Origin: Psychrobacter faecalis
Lineage (GTDB): Bacteria; Pseudomonadota; Gammaproteobacteria; Pseudomonadales; Moraxellaceae
Assembly (NCBI RefSeq): GCF_016107575.1
Contig: NZ_JABAST010000007.1
Span: 1-64,000, forward strand
Length of the DNA: 64,000 nt
Direction of reading: 5' to 3'
Of this stretch, positions 46,552-55,936 are shown piece after piece (within the stretch, counting starts at the first letter, position 1; each line of letters begins with the position of its first letter). The position numbers and the translations under genes were made by a program. The notes beneath the pieces were generated by a model that did no database searches, was not told the origin of the DNA, and was given only the letters and a program-made list of their open reading frames with translations.

Positions 46552-47724
46552 ATGATTCGTTCAATTAATACTTTATTGGTACCAATACCTACTATAAGGG
46601 CTCATAAGCTCGCTTGTACCGTTATGAACGAACAAGTCTTGGTCTTGGTACACATTCAAACAGAAGATGGCTACGAAGGTTGGGGCGAAGCGACCACCAT
46701 TGGCGGCCTAAGCTACGCAGAAGAAAGCCCTCATAGCATCAAAACCAATATCGATACCTACTTTACCCCTCTTTTATTAAAAGAACAGCCGACTAGTCCA
46801 GCAAAAGCTATGCAGCTGCTAAGTCTTCATATCAATGGCAACCGCTTTGCAAAGTGTGCCATCGAAACGGCTCTACTCGACATTGAAGGTAAACGCCTAA
46901 ACCTACCAGTAAGTGAGCTAATTGGTGGCCGCGTTCGTGACCGTATCGAAGTGGCTTGGACGCTTGCCAGCGGCAATACAGCGACCGATATCGCCGAAGC
47001 TAAGCGTATGATTGAGCAAAAGCGCCATCGCATTTTTAAATTAAAAATCGGTAGCAATCCGATTATTGATGATGTTGCCCACGTATTGGCTATCAAAAAA
47101 GCGCTGCCTGATTGCCGCATTACGGTTGATGTTAACCAAGCATGGACAGAGCTTGAGGCAATGCAAGGTATTAGTCTATTGCAAGCTGGTGGCGTTGATT
47201 TAATAGAACAACCTGTCTCAATGCGTAATAAAGCCGCTCTAAAACGTTTAACTGATCGCTTTGATGTGGCGATTATGGCGGATGAAATTGTCCAAGATCC
47301 TCAGAATGCCTTTCATTTAGCAGCAGATCATTATGCTGATGTCTTTGCGGTAAAAATTAATCAAGCAGGCGGATTGAGAGCAGCTTGTCTTATTGGACAA
47401 ATGGCACATCTAGCAGGTATCGAGCTGTATGGCGGCACTATGCTTGAAGGGCCTATCGGTACGGTGGCCTCAGCTCATGTATTCTCAACCTATCCCAGTC
47501 TAAATTTTGACACCGAACTGTTTGGTCCGTTGTTATTAACCGACGATGTTTTAGCACAGCCTCTTGATTATCAAGATTTTGGGTTAAATGTACCTACGGG
47601 CGCAGGTCTTGGTATCGAAGTAGATAGCGATAAAGTCTATCACTACGCCAAACAAGCAATCAATAATTCACTTAAATCATCGAAGCCGCAATTTTCTACT
47701 AATCCTCAAACTGAAATGCTGTAA
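46552..47724 (+). CDS. catB: Muconate cycloisomerase
   Basis: CatB converts cis,cis-muconate to muconolactone with Mn2+. The 390-aa enolase-superfamily protein has the KxK pair in FKLKIGSNP (about 162-170), metal ligands Asp in TVDVNQAW, Glu in LIEQPVSM and Asp/Glu in IMADEIVQDP, and the distal Lys in FAVKINQAGG. GGTMLEGPIGTVAS closes the barrel. It is the first gene of the long ben-cat transcription unit and lies next to the CatM box. Catechol-branch identity is supported by catC and catA downstream. Confidence 0.93.
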   Translation: MIRSINTLLVPIPTIRAHKLACTVMNEQVLVLVHIQTEDGYEGWGEATTIGGLSYAEESPHSIKTNIDTYFTPLLLKEQPTSPAKAMQLLSLHINGNRFAKCAIETALLDIEGKRLNLPVSELIGGRVRDRIEVAWTLASGNTATDIAEAKRMIEQKRHRIFKLKIGSNPIIDDVAHVLAIKKALPDCRITVDVNQAWTELEAMQGISLLQAGGVDLIEQPVSMRNKAALKRLTDRFDVAIMADEIVQDPQNAFHLAADHYADVFAVKINQAGGLRAACLIGQMAHLAGIELYGGTMLEGPIGTVASAHVFSTYPSLNFDTELFGPLLLTDDVLAQPLDYQDFGLNVPTGAGLGIEVDSDKVYHYAKQAINNSLKSSKPQFSTNPQTEML

Positions 47725-47766
47725 CAGCTAAAAAAATTACCCATCATCAAATATAAGGAAATAATT

Positions 47767-48057
47767 ATGTTATATCACGTCAGAATGGATGTCTTAATCC
47801 CAACAGATATGGACGCCGATAAAGTCAACGAGCTTAAAGCTACAGAAAAAGAGCTGTCACAAAAGCTCCAAGAGCAAGGTAAATGGCGTCATATTTGGCG
47901 CATAGCCGGTCAGTACTCTAACTTCAGTATCTTTGATGTTGAAAGTAATGAAGAGCTACACGACATTATGATGTCTCTGCCACTTTACCCCTATATGAAA
48001 GTTGAAGTGACACCATTGTTACGTCATCCATCATCTGTTCGTAGTGATGACAGCTAA
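47767..48057 (+). CDS. catC: Muconolactone delta-isomerase
   Basis: CatC isomerises muconolactone to 3-oxoadipate enol-lactone. The 96-aa protein has the family's small ferredoxin-like fold with MLYHVRMDVLIPTDM at the start, a central WRHIWRIAGQYSNFSIFDVESNEELHDI and the C-terminal LPLYPYMKVEVTPLLRHPS. Length matches the family (about 96). It follows catB by 42 bp behind AAGGAAATAATT. Confidence 0.95.
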   Translation: MLYHVRMDVLIPTDMDADKVNELKATEKELSQKLQEQGKWRHIWRIAGQYSNFSIFDVESNEELHDIMMSLPLYPYMKVEVTPLLRHPSSVRSDDS

Positions 48058-48157
48058 AGCAAGCCAGTACAGCTGATATCAGAATCCATAAAAATTTGAG
48101 TAAGAATACTCACTATAAAAACCCCTTAACAAAACAGTCCTCAACAAGGAGAGAGAC

Positions 48158-49081
48158 ATGGAACGCAGCCAAATTGAAACATTAGCTACGCAGTTCACCA
48201 AAGGTAAAATCGATTACCCAGAGCAAGTCAATCCACGCGTACAAGAGATTGTCTTGCGTATCGTGACCGACCTTATGCAAACCATTAACGACTTAAAAAT
48301 CACTGCCGATGAATATTGGTCTGGCGTTGAGTTTATCGGTGATTTGGGCAAAGAAGCTGGTTTATTATCACCAGGCTTGGGTTTCGATCACTTCATGGAT
48401 TTAATGATTGAAGAGGATTTAAAAGCAGCCGGTCTTGACGGTGGTACTGTACGTACTATTGAAGGTCCACTCTATGTCGCTGGTGCGCCAGAAGAAAAGG
48501 GCTTTGCGCGTCTAGATGATGGCACTGACCTTGATAATGGCACCGTGCTATTTATGCAAGGCACTGTTTATGGTGAAGATGGAAAGCCTCTTCCAAACGC
48601 AAAAGTTGAAGTGTGGCATGCCAACAGCTTAGGTAACTACTCTTTCTTTGATGAATCACAGTCTCATTTCAACTTACGTCGTAGCATCATTACCGATGAA
48701 AACGGAAATTATGCATTCCGCAGCATCGTGCCGCTAGGTTACTCGGTACCACCAGAAGGAATGACGCAAAAAGTATTGGGCGCGCTAGGACGTCACGGTC
48801 ATCGCCCAGCTCACATTCATTTCTTTGCCAGTGCTGACGGTCATCGCAAACTGACCACGCAGATTAACATCGATGGCGATGAGTACCTATGGGATGACTT
48901 TGCTTTTGCAAGCCGCGAAGGTTTGGTACCAGAGGTAACGATGGTCGAAGATGCGGACAAGCTAAAAGAAAAAGCGCTTGATAAGCCTTACGCAAGTATC
49001 GACTTTGACTTTCATTTAGTAAAAGACATTGACCAAGCTATACAAGGCAGCGAAGTAGAACGCCGCCGTGCTCAAGGTTAA
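48158..49081 (+). CDS. catA: Catechol 1,2-dioxygenase
   Basis: CatA performs intradiol cleavage of catechol to cis,cis-muconate with Fe(III). The 307-aa protein shows the four iron ligands: Tyr161 in GNYSFFD, Tyr195 in PLGYSVPP, His219 and His221 in RPAHIHFF. An N-terminal helical dimerisation domain occupies residues 1-100, with the family signature around LPNAKVEVWHANSLGNYSFF. AAGGAGAGAG precedes the ATG. It lies between catC and benA, linking the upper (benzoate) and lower (catechol) parts of the pathway. Confidence 0.96.
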   Translation: MERSQIETLATQFTKGKIDYPEQVNPRVQEIVLRIVTDLMQTINDLKITADEYWSGVEFIGDLGKEAGLLSPGLGFDHFMDLMIEEDLKAAGLDGGTVRTIEGPLYVAGAPEEKGFARLDDGTDLDNGTVLFMQGTVYGEDGKPLPNAKVEVWHANSLGNYSFFDESQSHFNLRRSIITDENGNYAFRSIVPLGYSVPPEGMTQKVLGALGRHGHRPAHIHFFASADGHRKLTTQINIDGDEYLWDDFAFASREGLVPEVTMVEDADKLKEKALDKPYASIDFDFHLVKDIDQAIQGSEVERRRAQG

Positions 49082-49127
49082 TGAGCACTCATATTAAATA
49101 GCATTCATTAATAACGATTAGCGACTT

Positions 49128-49162
49128 ACGTTTGATATGTCCTCAGTTGTCGTATCAAACGT
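49128..49162 (+). promoter_or_regulatory. Perfect hairpin between catA and benA
   Basis: ACGTTTGATA at 49128-49137 and TATCAAACGT at 49153-49162 form a 10-bp perfect inverted repeat with a 15-base spacer, 48 bases before the benA start. No T-run follows, so it is not a terminator. It could be an mRNA stability or processing element, or a protein-binding site. Confidence 0.6.
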
Positions 49163-49209
49163 TAGCTTCTAATCTCATTTTATACCGTCATTATACAAGG
49201 AAGGCAGCC

Positions 49210-50595
49210 ATGAGCGAGCGTATCAATCTAGTACCTGAAGGATCAGACATCACTATTGATGATTTTTTAGAAGAGAACAGTGAAAAAGGGATTTATCGCC
49301 TGCATCGTAGCGCCTTCACTAACGAAGAGTTGTTCGAGCTTGAGATGAAGTACATCTTTGAAAACAATTGGGTGTATTTGGCTCATGAGTCTCAAGTTCC
49401 TGATAACAACGACTACTACACCTCATACATTGGTCGTCAGCCTGTTATTCTTGCCCGCAATAAAGAAGGCGAGCTGCACTGCATGATTAACTCATGCTCA
49501 CATCGTGGTGCACAGCTCTGCCGACATAAAAAAGGCAATAAAGCCACTTACACCTGCCCATTCCACGGTTGGACCTTTAACAACTCAGGTAAGCTGCTTA
49601 AAGTTAAAGATCCAAGACATGCAGGCTATCCAGAATGCTTCAATAAAGAAGGCTCACACGACCTAAAACAAGTGAAGATGGCCAATTATAAAGGCTTTAT
49701 CTTTGCCAGCTTAAATGATGATGTTCAGTCAATCGAAAACTGGCTTGGCGGCTCTACCAAAATTCTTGACATGATTGTCAATCAGTCGCCAGAGGGTCTA
49801 GAAGTGTTACGCGGCACCTCAACCTATACCTTTGATGGTAACTGGAAACTGCAAGCTGAAAACGGTGCTGACGGCTATCACGTATCAGCCGTCCATTGGA
49901 ACTACGCTGCGACAACTGCGCGCCGTAAAGAAACTGAAGCTGTCAAAGAAGACAATATCAAAGCCATGAACGCTGGCAAATGGGGTCGACAAGGCGGTGG
50001 GTTTTATTCTTTTGAAAACGGTCACATGCTGTTATGGACACAATGGGAAAACCCACAAGACCGTCCAAACTACGCTTATCGCGATGAGTATGTCGCCAGC
50101 TACGGTGAAGCCATGGCGGACTGGATGATTGAACGCTCACGTAACTTATGCCTATATCCAAACGTCTACATCATGGATCAGTTCGGCTCACAAATTCGTA
50201 TGCTCCGCCCTATCGCGGTTGACAAAACTGAAGTTAGCATCTGGTGTATCGCACCAAAAGGCGAAAGCGATGAGTCACGTGCACGCCGTATCCGTCAGTA
50301 TGAAGATTTCTTTAACGTTACTGGTATGGCAACACCTGATGACTTAGAAGAGTTCCGCTCGTGTCAAGAAGGTTATAACGGTATCAAGCTTGAATGGAAT
50401 GATATGTGCCGAGGCTCTGAGCATTGGATTCAAGGTGCAGATGAAGGCGCTGCCGCTATTGACCTTAAACCTTTGATGAGTGGTGTTAAGACTGAAGATG
50501 AAGGGCTATATACCGTCCAACATCGTTACTGGCATGAAGAGATGAAAAAAGCTCTAGAGCAAGAGCAGCAGCTACACGGTGCTAATAGCGACTAA
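49210..50595 (+). CDS. benA: Benzoate 1,2-dioxygenase large subunit
   Basis: BenA is the catalytic alpha subunit that, with BenB and the reductase BenC, converts benzoate to its cis-diol. The chosen start gives 461 aa ([11 protein letters not shown]) with AAGGAAGG in front; an upstream TTG-initiated extension is not credible. The Rieske [2Fe-2S] site is Cys96-x-His98 (CSHRG) and Cys116-x2-His119 (CPFHGW). The mononuclear iron site includes His224 and His229 in [12 protein letters not shown]. Length and motifs are standard for BenA. It begins the benABCDE block inside the larger operon. Confidence 0.95.
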   Translation: MSERINLVPEGSDITIDDFLEENSEKGIYRLHRSAFTNEELFELEMKYIFENNWVYLAHESQVPDNNDYYTSYIGRQPVILARNKEGELHCMINSCSHRGAQLCRHKKGNKATYTCPFHGWTFNNSGKLLKVKDPRHAGYPECFNKEGSHDLKQVKMANYKGFIFASLNDDVQSIENWLGGSTKILDMIVNQSPEGLEVLRGTSTYTFDGNWKLQAENGADGYHVSAVHWNYAATTARRKETEAVKEDNIKAMNAGKWGRQGGGFYSFENGHMLLWTQWENPQDRPNYAYRDEYVASYGEAMADWMIERSRNLCLYPNVYIMDQFGSQIRMLRPIAVDKTEVSIWCIAPKGESDESRARRIRQYEDFFNVTGMATPDDLEEFRSCQEGYNGIKLEWNDMCRGSEHWIQGADEGAAAIDLKPLMSGVKTEDEGLYTVQHRYWHEEMKKALEQEQQLHGANSD

Positions 50596-50657
50596 TACAT
50601 TTTTATTATTACTCTGCTATTTATTGTAGAACTGACAAAAAAATAAGGATATCAATC

Positions 50658-51155
50658 ATGAAAAATGCAACTGTTAACATTGAAGACATTAGACAGTTTC
50701 TATACCGTGAAGCGCGTTTATTGGATGAGAAAAAATGGGAAGAATGGCTCACTTATTACGATGAAGACTGCCCTTTCTGGATGCCAAGTTGGGATGATGA
50801 TGGTCAGCTCATCAGCGACCCACAACGAGAAATCTCGCTGATTTATTATCCGGATCGCCGTGGTCTTGAAGATCGTATCTTCCGCATCGAGACTGAGCGC
50901 TCATCAGCGACCATACCTGATACGCGTACCACGCACAATTTATCGAATATTGAATTACTCGAAGACAATGACGGTATTGTGACGGTACGTTTCAACTGGA
51001 TCAACAAGTCCTTTCGCTATCACGAGACCAATACCTATTGGGGTTACTCTCAGTACAAAATAGACATGACTCAAGACCAACCAAAAATTTTGGATAAGTA
51101 TGTGGTCTTAAAAGACGACTATGTGCATCAAATTATGGACGTCTATCACGTCTAA
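50658..51155 (+). CDS. benB: Benzoate 1,2-dioxygenase small subunit
   Basis: BenB is the beta subunit of the ring-hydroxylating dioxygenase, with a structural role in the hexamer. The 165-aa cystatin-like/NTF2-like protein has FLYREARLLDEKKWEEWLTYYDEDCPFWMPSW, the conserved SLIYYPDRRGLEDRIFRIETERS and the C-terminal YVVLKDDYVHQIMDVYHV. It follows benA by 62 bp with AAGGAT in front of the ATG. Confidence 0.95.
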   Translation: MKNATVNIEDIRQFLYREARLLDEKKWEEWLTYYDEDCPFWMPSWDDDGQLISDPQREISLIYYPDRRGLEDRIFRIETERSSATIPDTRTTHNLSNIELLEDNDGIVTVRFNWINKSFRYHETNTYWGYSQYKIDMTQDQPKILDKYVVLKDDYVHQIMDVYHV

Positions 51156-51220
51156 TCATTATTCACTCATTATTTAGTCACTAGCTTTTAATTAATACGT
51201 GTTGAAAAGGGATATTTCTC

Positions 51221-52237
51221 ATGGAATATAATATTGCTCTACAGTTCGAAGACGGCGTCACAGGCTTCATCAAATGTGAAGCCGACGAAACCGTCGCCGA
51301 AGCCGCTTATCGTCAAAAATTTAATATCCCTGTGGATTGCCTTGATGGTGCTTGCGGTACTTGCCGTTGCCATTGTGAATCTGGCAGCTACGACATGCAC
51401 CCTGATATGTATATCGAAGATGCACTGACAGAAGCTGAAGCCGCTGAAGGTTATGTACTCACCTGCCAGATGATTCCAGAAAGCGACTGCGTGATCAAAG
51501 TACCAACCTCCTCTGAAGCCTGTAAAGTTGGTAAATCTACTTTTAAAGGTAAATTACAGCAACTCAATGTGTTGTCTGAATCTACCATTCACTTTGGCGT
51601 CGAAGTCGACAATCCAGATACGCTAGTATTTTTGCCAGGCCAGTATGTCAATGTCAGTATTCCTGATTCTAACGAGACACGCTCTTACTCATTTAGCTCT
51701 GTACCCAATGCCAAGCAGGCTGAGTTCGTCGTTCGTAATATTCCTAACGGTAAGATGAGTACTTTTTTATCTGACATCGCTCAGATTGGCCAAGATATTG
51801 ATTTCGAAGGCCCATTTGGTAGCTTTTATCTACGTCCTCTTGTTCGTCCGACATTATTCCTAGCAGGTGGTACCGGTATTGCGCCTTTTCTATCGATGCT
51901 AAAAAGCTTAGAGATGTCTGGTGCTCACCATCCTGTCAGGATGGTCTACGGCGTCACCAACGACTTTGATCTTATAGAAGTTCAGAAACTAGAAGAAGTC
52001 AAACAAAACCACCCTTGGTTTGACTACCGCACCTGTGTCGCCACTGAAGACAGCCAGCATGAGCGTAAAGGCTATGTTACCGGTCATGTTGATAACGAGT
52101 GGCTGAACGATGGTGACGTCGATGTCTACTTGTGTGGTCCGTTAGGGATGGTAGATGCTGTGAGTAATTGGTTAGATAGTAGCAACCTCAAACCAAGTAA
52201 TTTTTATTATGAGAAATTCACACCTAGTGAGCAATAA
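51221..52237 (+). CDS. benC: Benzoate 1,2-dioxygenase electron-transfer reductase
   Basis: BenC passes electrons from NADH through FAD and a plant-type [2Fe-2S] centre to BenAB. The 338-aa protein has the ferredoxin domain first, with cysteines 40, 45, 48 and 82 (CLDGACGTC and LTCQM). An FAD domain (RSYSFSSVPN near residue 151) and an NAD domain (FLAGGTGIAPFLSMLK, VYLCGPLGMVDAV) follow. This single-chain domain order is the known BenC architecture. The start has AAGGGATA upstream. Confidence 0.95.
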   Translation: MEYNIALQFEDGVTGFIKCEADETVAEAAYRQKFNIPVDCLDGACGTCRCHCESGSYDMHPDMYIEDALTEAEAAEGYVLTCQMIPESDCVIKVPTSSEACKVGKSTFKGKLQQLNVLSESTIHFGVEVDNPDTLVFLPGQYVNVSIPDSNETRSYSFSSVPNAKQAEFVVRNIPNGKMSTFLSDIAQIGQDIDFEGPFGSFYLRPLVRPTLFLAGGTGIAPFLSMLKSLEMSGAHHPVRMVYGVTNDFDLIEVQKLEEVKQNHPWFDYRTCVATEDSQHERKGYVTGHVDNEWLNDGDVDVYLCGPLGMVDAVSNWLDSSNLKPSNFYYEKFTPSEQ

Positions 52238-52295
52238 TAGAACCTAAAGGCATCCCTTTAGTAGCAGAGCATGAGCAAGTTTTTAGGAGACGGTC

Positions 52296-53075
52296 ATGAG
52301 TAAAAGATTTGATCATAAAGTATGTATTGTCACTGGTGCTGCTCAAGGCATCGGACGCGGAGTTGCACTGCGCTTGGCAAGCGAAGGCGGCAAAATCGTC
52401 ATGGTAGACTTCTCTCCATTAGTAGAAGAGGTGCTAGCTGAAATCATCACTAACGGTGGGGATGCAGTTACTATTCAAGCTGACCTTGAAACGCATCAGG
52501 GTGCTAAAGAAGCTATCGACAAGGCAATAGATACTTACGGGAGAATTGATGTTTTGGTCAACAATGTCGGCGGCGCAATATGGATGAAACCTTTTACCAG
52601 CTTCTCTGAAGCAGAAATTCAAAAGGAAATCAGCCGCTCATTATTTCCAACATTATGGTGTTGTCATGCGGTATTACCAACCATGGTCAAACAGCAATCA
52701 GGCACTATTGTTAATGTGTCCTCTATCGCTACTCGCGGTATCAACCGCATACCCTATTCGACAGCGAAAGGCGGCGTGAACGCCATGACCGCATCGCTCG
52801 CTTTTGAGTATGCAAACGATGGTATCCGTGTGAATGCAGTGGCAACTGGCGGTACTGAAGCGCCGCCCAGAAAGATTCCACGTAACGCCAAACCATTAAC
52901 TGATGATGAAAAATCATGGATGAATGCGGTGGTTGATCAGACCATTGATCGCACCTTTATGAAACGCTACGGCACGATTGATGAGCAAGTCAATGCCATC
53001 TTGTTTTTAGCATCCGATGAGTCTTCTTATATTACTGGTAGTACCATTCCTGTGGGCGGTGGCGACGAAGGCTAA
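52296..53075 (+). CDS. benD: Benzoate cis-diol dehydrogenase
   Basis: BenD oxidises and decarboxylates 1,6-dihydroxycyclohexa-2,4-diene-1-carboxylate to catechol with NAD+. The 259-aa classical SDR has TGAAQGIGRGVALRLA (cofactor), NNVGGAIW, a catalytic Ser in IVNVSSIATRG and YxxxK in IPYSTAKGG. The segment EAPPRKIPRNAKPL is typical of BenD/XylL. AGGAGACGG precedes the ATG. Its position after benABC supports the assignment over other SDRs. Confidence 0.94.
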   Translation: MSKRFDHKVCIVTGAAQGIGRGVALRLASEGGKIVMVDFSPLVEEVLAEIITNGGDAVTIQADLETHQGAKEAIDKAIDTYGRIDVLVNNVGGAIWMKPFTSFSEAEIQKEISRSLFPTLWCCHAVLPTMVKQQSGTIVNVSSIATRGINRIPYSTAKGGVNAMTASLAFEYANDGIRVNAVATGGTEAPPRKIPRNAKPLTDDEKSWMNAVVDQTIDRTFMKRYGTIDEQVNAILFLASDESSYITGSTIPVGGGDEG

Positions 53076-53164
53076 TAATTAATCTGCCAATAAATAGCAT
53101 GAACCTGAATTTGTCATCCCAAACTGTTAATCCCATGACAAATGCTAATTTGCAAGGAAGCAAT

Positions 53165-54394
53165 ATGGCCTCTGTAATCCAAACCTTAAAAAGCGATTGG
53201 TCGCTCTCCGCCTCGGTTGCAGGGTTCTTAGCGGTTCTTATTTCTTATGCGGGTCCTTTGATTATTTTTTTTCAGGCCGCACAAGCCGCACAAGTTTCAG
53301 ATGCCATGATGGCGTCTTGGATTTGGGGTGTCTCCATCGGTGCGGCTATTTCTGGTATATATTTGTCTATTAAATATAAAACACCGGTTATTACAGCATG
53401 GTCCGCCCCTGGTACCGCTTTACTGGTTACCCTATTTCCACAGATGAGTATTAATGAAGCTGTTGCCGGTTATATCATCTCAGCGATTGTCATATTTATC
53501 GTGGGGGCAACAGGTTACTTCGACAAAATATTAAAATGGATTCCTAACGGTATCGCCGCTGGCATGATGGCAGGGATTCTATTTCAATTCGGCTTAGAAT
53601 TATTTAAAGCCACTGATAGCATGCCATTTATCGTCTTTAGCATGCTCGGTTGCTATTTATTAGCCAAACGCTTTTCGCCGCGCTATACGATGATTTGGGT
53701 ACTACTGTGCGGTGTTATCTTAAGCGTCTTACTTGGCAAAATGAACCCTGTCAATTTCGATTTAGCTATCACTATACCTACTTTTATTGCCCCTGAATGG
53801 TCGTGGAACTCAACGTTTAACCTCGCTATACCACTCATCCTTGTGAGCTTAACTGGCCAGTTTTTACCCGGTATGGCTATTTTAAATCTTAGCGGTTACG
53901 ACACGCCAGCCAAGCCTATTGTGAGTGTTACAAGCCTCGCCTCGTTAGCAGTTGCATGTGTTGGTGGTATCACTATCGTACTTGCCGCTATCACAGCCGC
54001 GCTTTGTACTGGCAAAGATGCGCATGAACTTAAGGAAAAGCGCTATATCGCAGGTGTCGCTAATGGCATCTTCTATTTATTTGGCGGTTTATTTGCTGGC
54101 AGTATCGTGATGGTATTTAGCTTGCTTCCAAAAGAGCTTGTCGCGGCACTGGCCGGCCTTGCATTAATCGGTGCCATTTCTGCCAATATCACCATTGCTA
54201 TGAAAAATGATGAGCAAAGAGATGCAGCGTTAATTACCTTTTTGGCGACAGCATCGGGTATGAGCTTTTTGGGATTAAGCTCTGTTTTTTGGGGCATTCT
54301 TATTGGCATGATTGCTCACTATATTCTGACCAAAAAACGCCTACTACCAACATCATCTATCTCATTAACGACCTCTAATAATGAAGCCAATTAA
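53165..54394 (+). CDS. benE: Benzoate:H+ symporter
   Basis: BenE-family proteins are membrane permeases thought to import benzoate. The 409-aa protein from the ATG at 53165 (AAGGAAG in front) has about eleven to twelve hydrophobic segments. Family motifs are FLAVLISYAGPLIIFFQAAQAA near the N-terminus, ITAWSAPGTALLVTLFP, and IPNGIAAGMMAGILFQFGLELF. The ATG at 53099 would add 22 polar residues without family resemblance. It closes the ben block; a 113-bp gap with an inverted repeat separates it from catI. Confidence 0.9.
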   Translation: MASVIQTLKSDWSLSASVAGFLAVLISYAGPLIIFFQAAQAAQVSDAMMASWIWGVSIGAAISGIYLSIKYKTPVITAWSAPGTALLVTLFPQMSINEAVAGYIISAIVIFIVGATGYFDKILKWIPNGIAAGMMAGILFQFGLELFKATDSMPFIVFSMLGCYLLAKRFSPRYTMIWVLLCGVILSVLLGKMNPVNFDLAITIPTFIAPEWSWNSTFNLAIPLILVSLTGQFLPGMAILNLSGYDTPAKPIVSVTSLASLAVACVGGITIVLAAITAALCTGKDAHELKEKRYIAGVANGIFYLFGGLFAGSIVMVFSLLPKELVAALAGLALIGAISANITIAMKNDEQRDAALITFLATASGMSFLGLSSVFWGILIGMIAHYILTKKRLLPTSSISLTTSNNEAN

Positions 54395-54507
54395 GAGCAA
54401 GTCTCTTACGAAAAAAATTAAGTAGTGTCAGAGCAATGAGTCCAACCCATGTACCACTTATTAATTTTAAAGACACTACCTCATATGACTTTTTATAGGA
54501 TATAAAC

Positions 54508-55197
54508 ATGATTAACAAAGCAGAGAAAAATATCACTGACGTACTTAGTCAAATCAAAGATGGCGCCACCATCATGATTGGTGGCTTTGGCACAGCGGGT
54601 CAACCCGCTGAACTCATTGATGGACTTATTAATTTAGGCGTAAAGGATTTGGTCATCATTAATAATAATGCCGGTAATGGCGATCACGGCCTTGCCAAGC
54701 TCTTAAAAACAGGTGCTGTGCGTAAAATCATTTGTTCTTTCCCGCGTCAATCGGATTCTTGGGTATTTGATGAGCTTTATCATGCTGGCAAGATTGAGCT
54801 GGAGCTAGTACCACAGGGTAATTTGGCTTGCCGTATTCAAGCAGCAGGTATGGGACTCGGTGCGGTATATACGCCCACAGGCTTTGGTACTTTACTCGCA
54901 GAAGGTAAGGAAACTCGAGAAATCGATGGTAAAGACTATGTTCTTGAATATCCGATCAAGGCTGATTTTGCTTTAATCAAAGCTTCTAGAGGCGATCGCT
55001 GGGGCAATTTAGTCTACCGCAAGTCTGCGCGTAACTTTGGTCCTATCATGGCAATGGCGGCTGATATTACTATCGCCCAAGTCTCCGAAACGGTTGAGCT
55101 TGGCGCGCTTGATCCTGAGCACGTTATTACGCCGGGTATCTTTGTGCAGCATGTGGTGCAAATTCAGCCTGCTAGCACTGAATCTGCTAGCGCTTAA
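54508..55197 (+). CDS. catI: 3-oxoadipate CoA-transferase subunit A
   Basis: This alpha subunit of the succinyl-CoA:3-oxoadipate CoA-transferase activates 3-oxoadipate. The 229-aa protein carries the family I CoA-transferase signature KDGATIMIGGFGTAGQPAELIDGLI (about 17-41), NNNAGNGDHGLAKLLKTGAVRKIICSFPRQ and YPIKADFALIKASRGDRWGNLVYRKSARNF. It pairs with the next gene. The name catI reflects the catechol context; pcaI is the equivalent in protocatechuate clusters. TAGGATATAAAC precedes the ATG. Confidence 0.93.
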   Translation: MINKAEKNITDVLSQIKDGATIMIGGFGTAGQPAELIDGLINLGVKDLVIINNNAGNGDHGLAKLLKTGAVRKIICSFPRQSDSWVFDELYHAGKIELELVPQGNLACRIQAAGMGLGAVYTPTGFGTLLAEGKETREIDGKDYVLEYPIKADFALIKASRGDRWGNLVYRKSARNFGPIMAMAADITIAQVSETVELGALDPEHVITPGIFVQHVVQIQPASTESASA

Positions 55198-55256
55198 CTT
55201 TCTAGCACAGCTACTACAGCCACCGCTTAATACTGCCAACTATAAGGAGCGTCATC

Positions 55257-55922
55257 ATGAGCCATACTTCCTACACCGTTTTGACCCGCGATCAAATCGC
55301 CGAGCGTGCTGCACAAGATATTCCAGATGGTGCCTATGTCAATTTAGGCATCGGACTACCGACCAAAATTGCCCAATACCTACCGGATGATAAAGATGTA
55401 TTTTTGCATTCAGAAAACGGCTTATTAGCTTTTGGACCGCCACCTGCTAAAGGCGAAGAAGATCCCGAGCTGATTAATGCCGGAAAAGAGTACGTCACCA
55501 TGCTCGATGGCGGTAGCTTCTTTCATCATGGCGACTCTTTTGCCATGATGCGTGGTGGTCATATCGATATTTGCGTATTGGGTGCGTTTCAAGTAGCTGC
55601 CAATGGCGACTTAGCCAACTGGAGCACGGGTGCGCCAGATGCAATACCTGCTGTTGGCGGCGCTATGGACTTAGCCGTCGGTGCCAAAAAAGTCTTTGTG
55701 ATGACCAATCACACCACCAAAACTGGCGACCCTAAAATCGTTAGCAAGCTTACCTACCCCGTGACTGGCAAAAACTGCGTTGATCGCATTTATACTGACT
55801 TATGTGTTATTGATGTCACTGATAAAGGTTTGGCCGTCACTGAAATAGTCGATGGCTTAAGCTTTGCGGACTTACAAGCATTGACGGGTGCGACGCTAAT
55901 TGATGCTACAAATTCAAAATAA
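55257..55922 (+). CDS. catJ: 3-oxoadipate CoA-transferase subunit B
   Basis: The 221-aa beta subunit contains the catalytic Glu in LHSENGLLAFGPPP, where the enzyme forms a glutamyl-CoA thioester. GAYVNLGIGLPTKIAQYLP lies at the N-terminus and MDLAVGAKKVFVMTNHTTKTGDPKIV in the second half. It follows catI by 59 bp (AAGGAGCG before the ATG), so the two subunits are made together. Confidence 0.94.
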   Translation: MSHTSYTVLTRDQIAERAAQDIPDGAYVNLGIGLPTKIAQYLPDDKDVFLHSENGLLAFGPPPAKGEEDPELINAGKEYVTMLDGGSFFHHGDSFAMMRGGHIDICVLGAFQVAANGDLANWSTGAPDAIPAVGGAMDLAVGAKKVFVMTNHTTKTGDPKIVSKLTYPVTGKNCVDRIYTDLCVIDVTDKGLAVTEIVDGLSFADLQALTGATLIDATNSK

Positions 55923-55936
55923 TAAAAAGGACAAGG

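Noticed and set aside
48058-48157. CatM/BenM box before catA
   Set aside because: The only ATAC here is not followed by GTAT at the right spacing.
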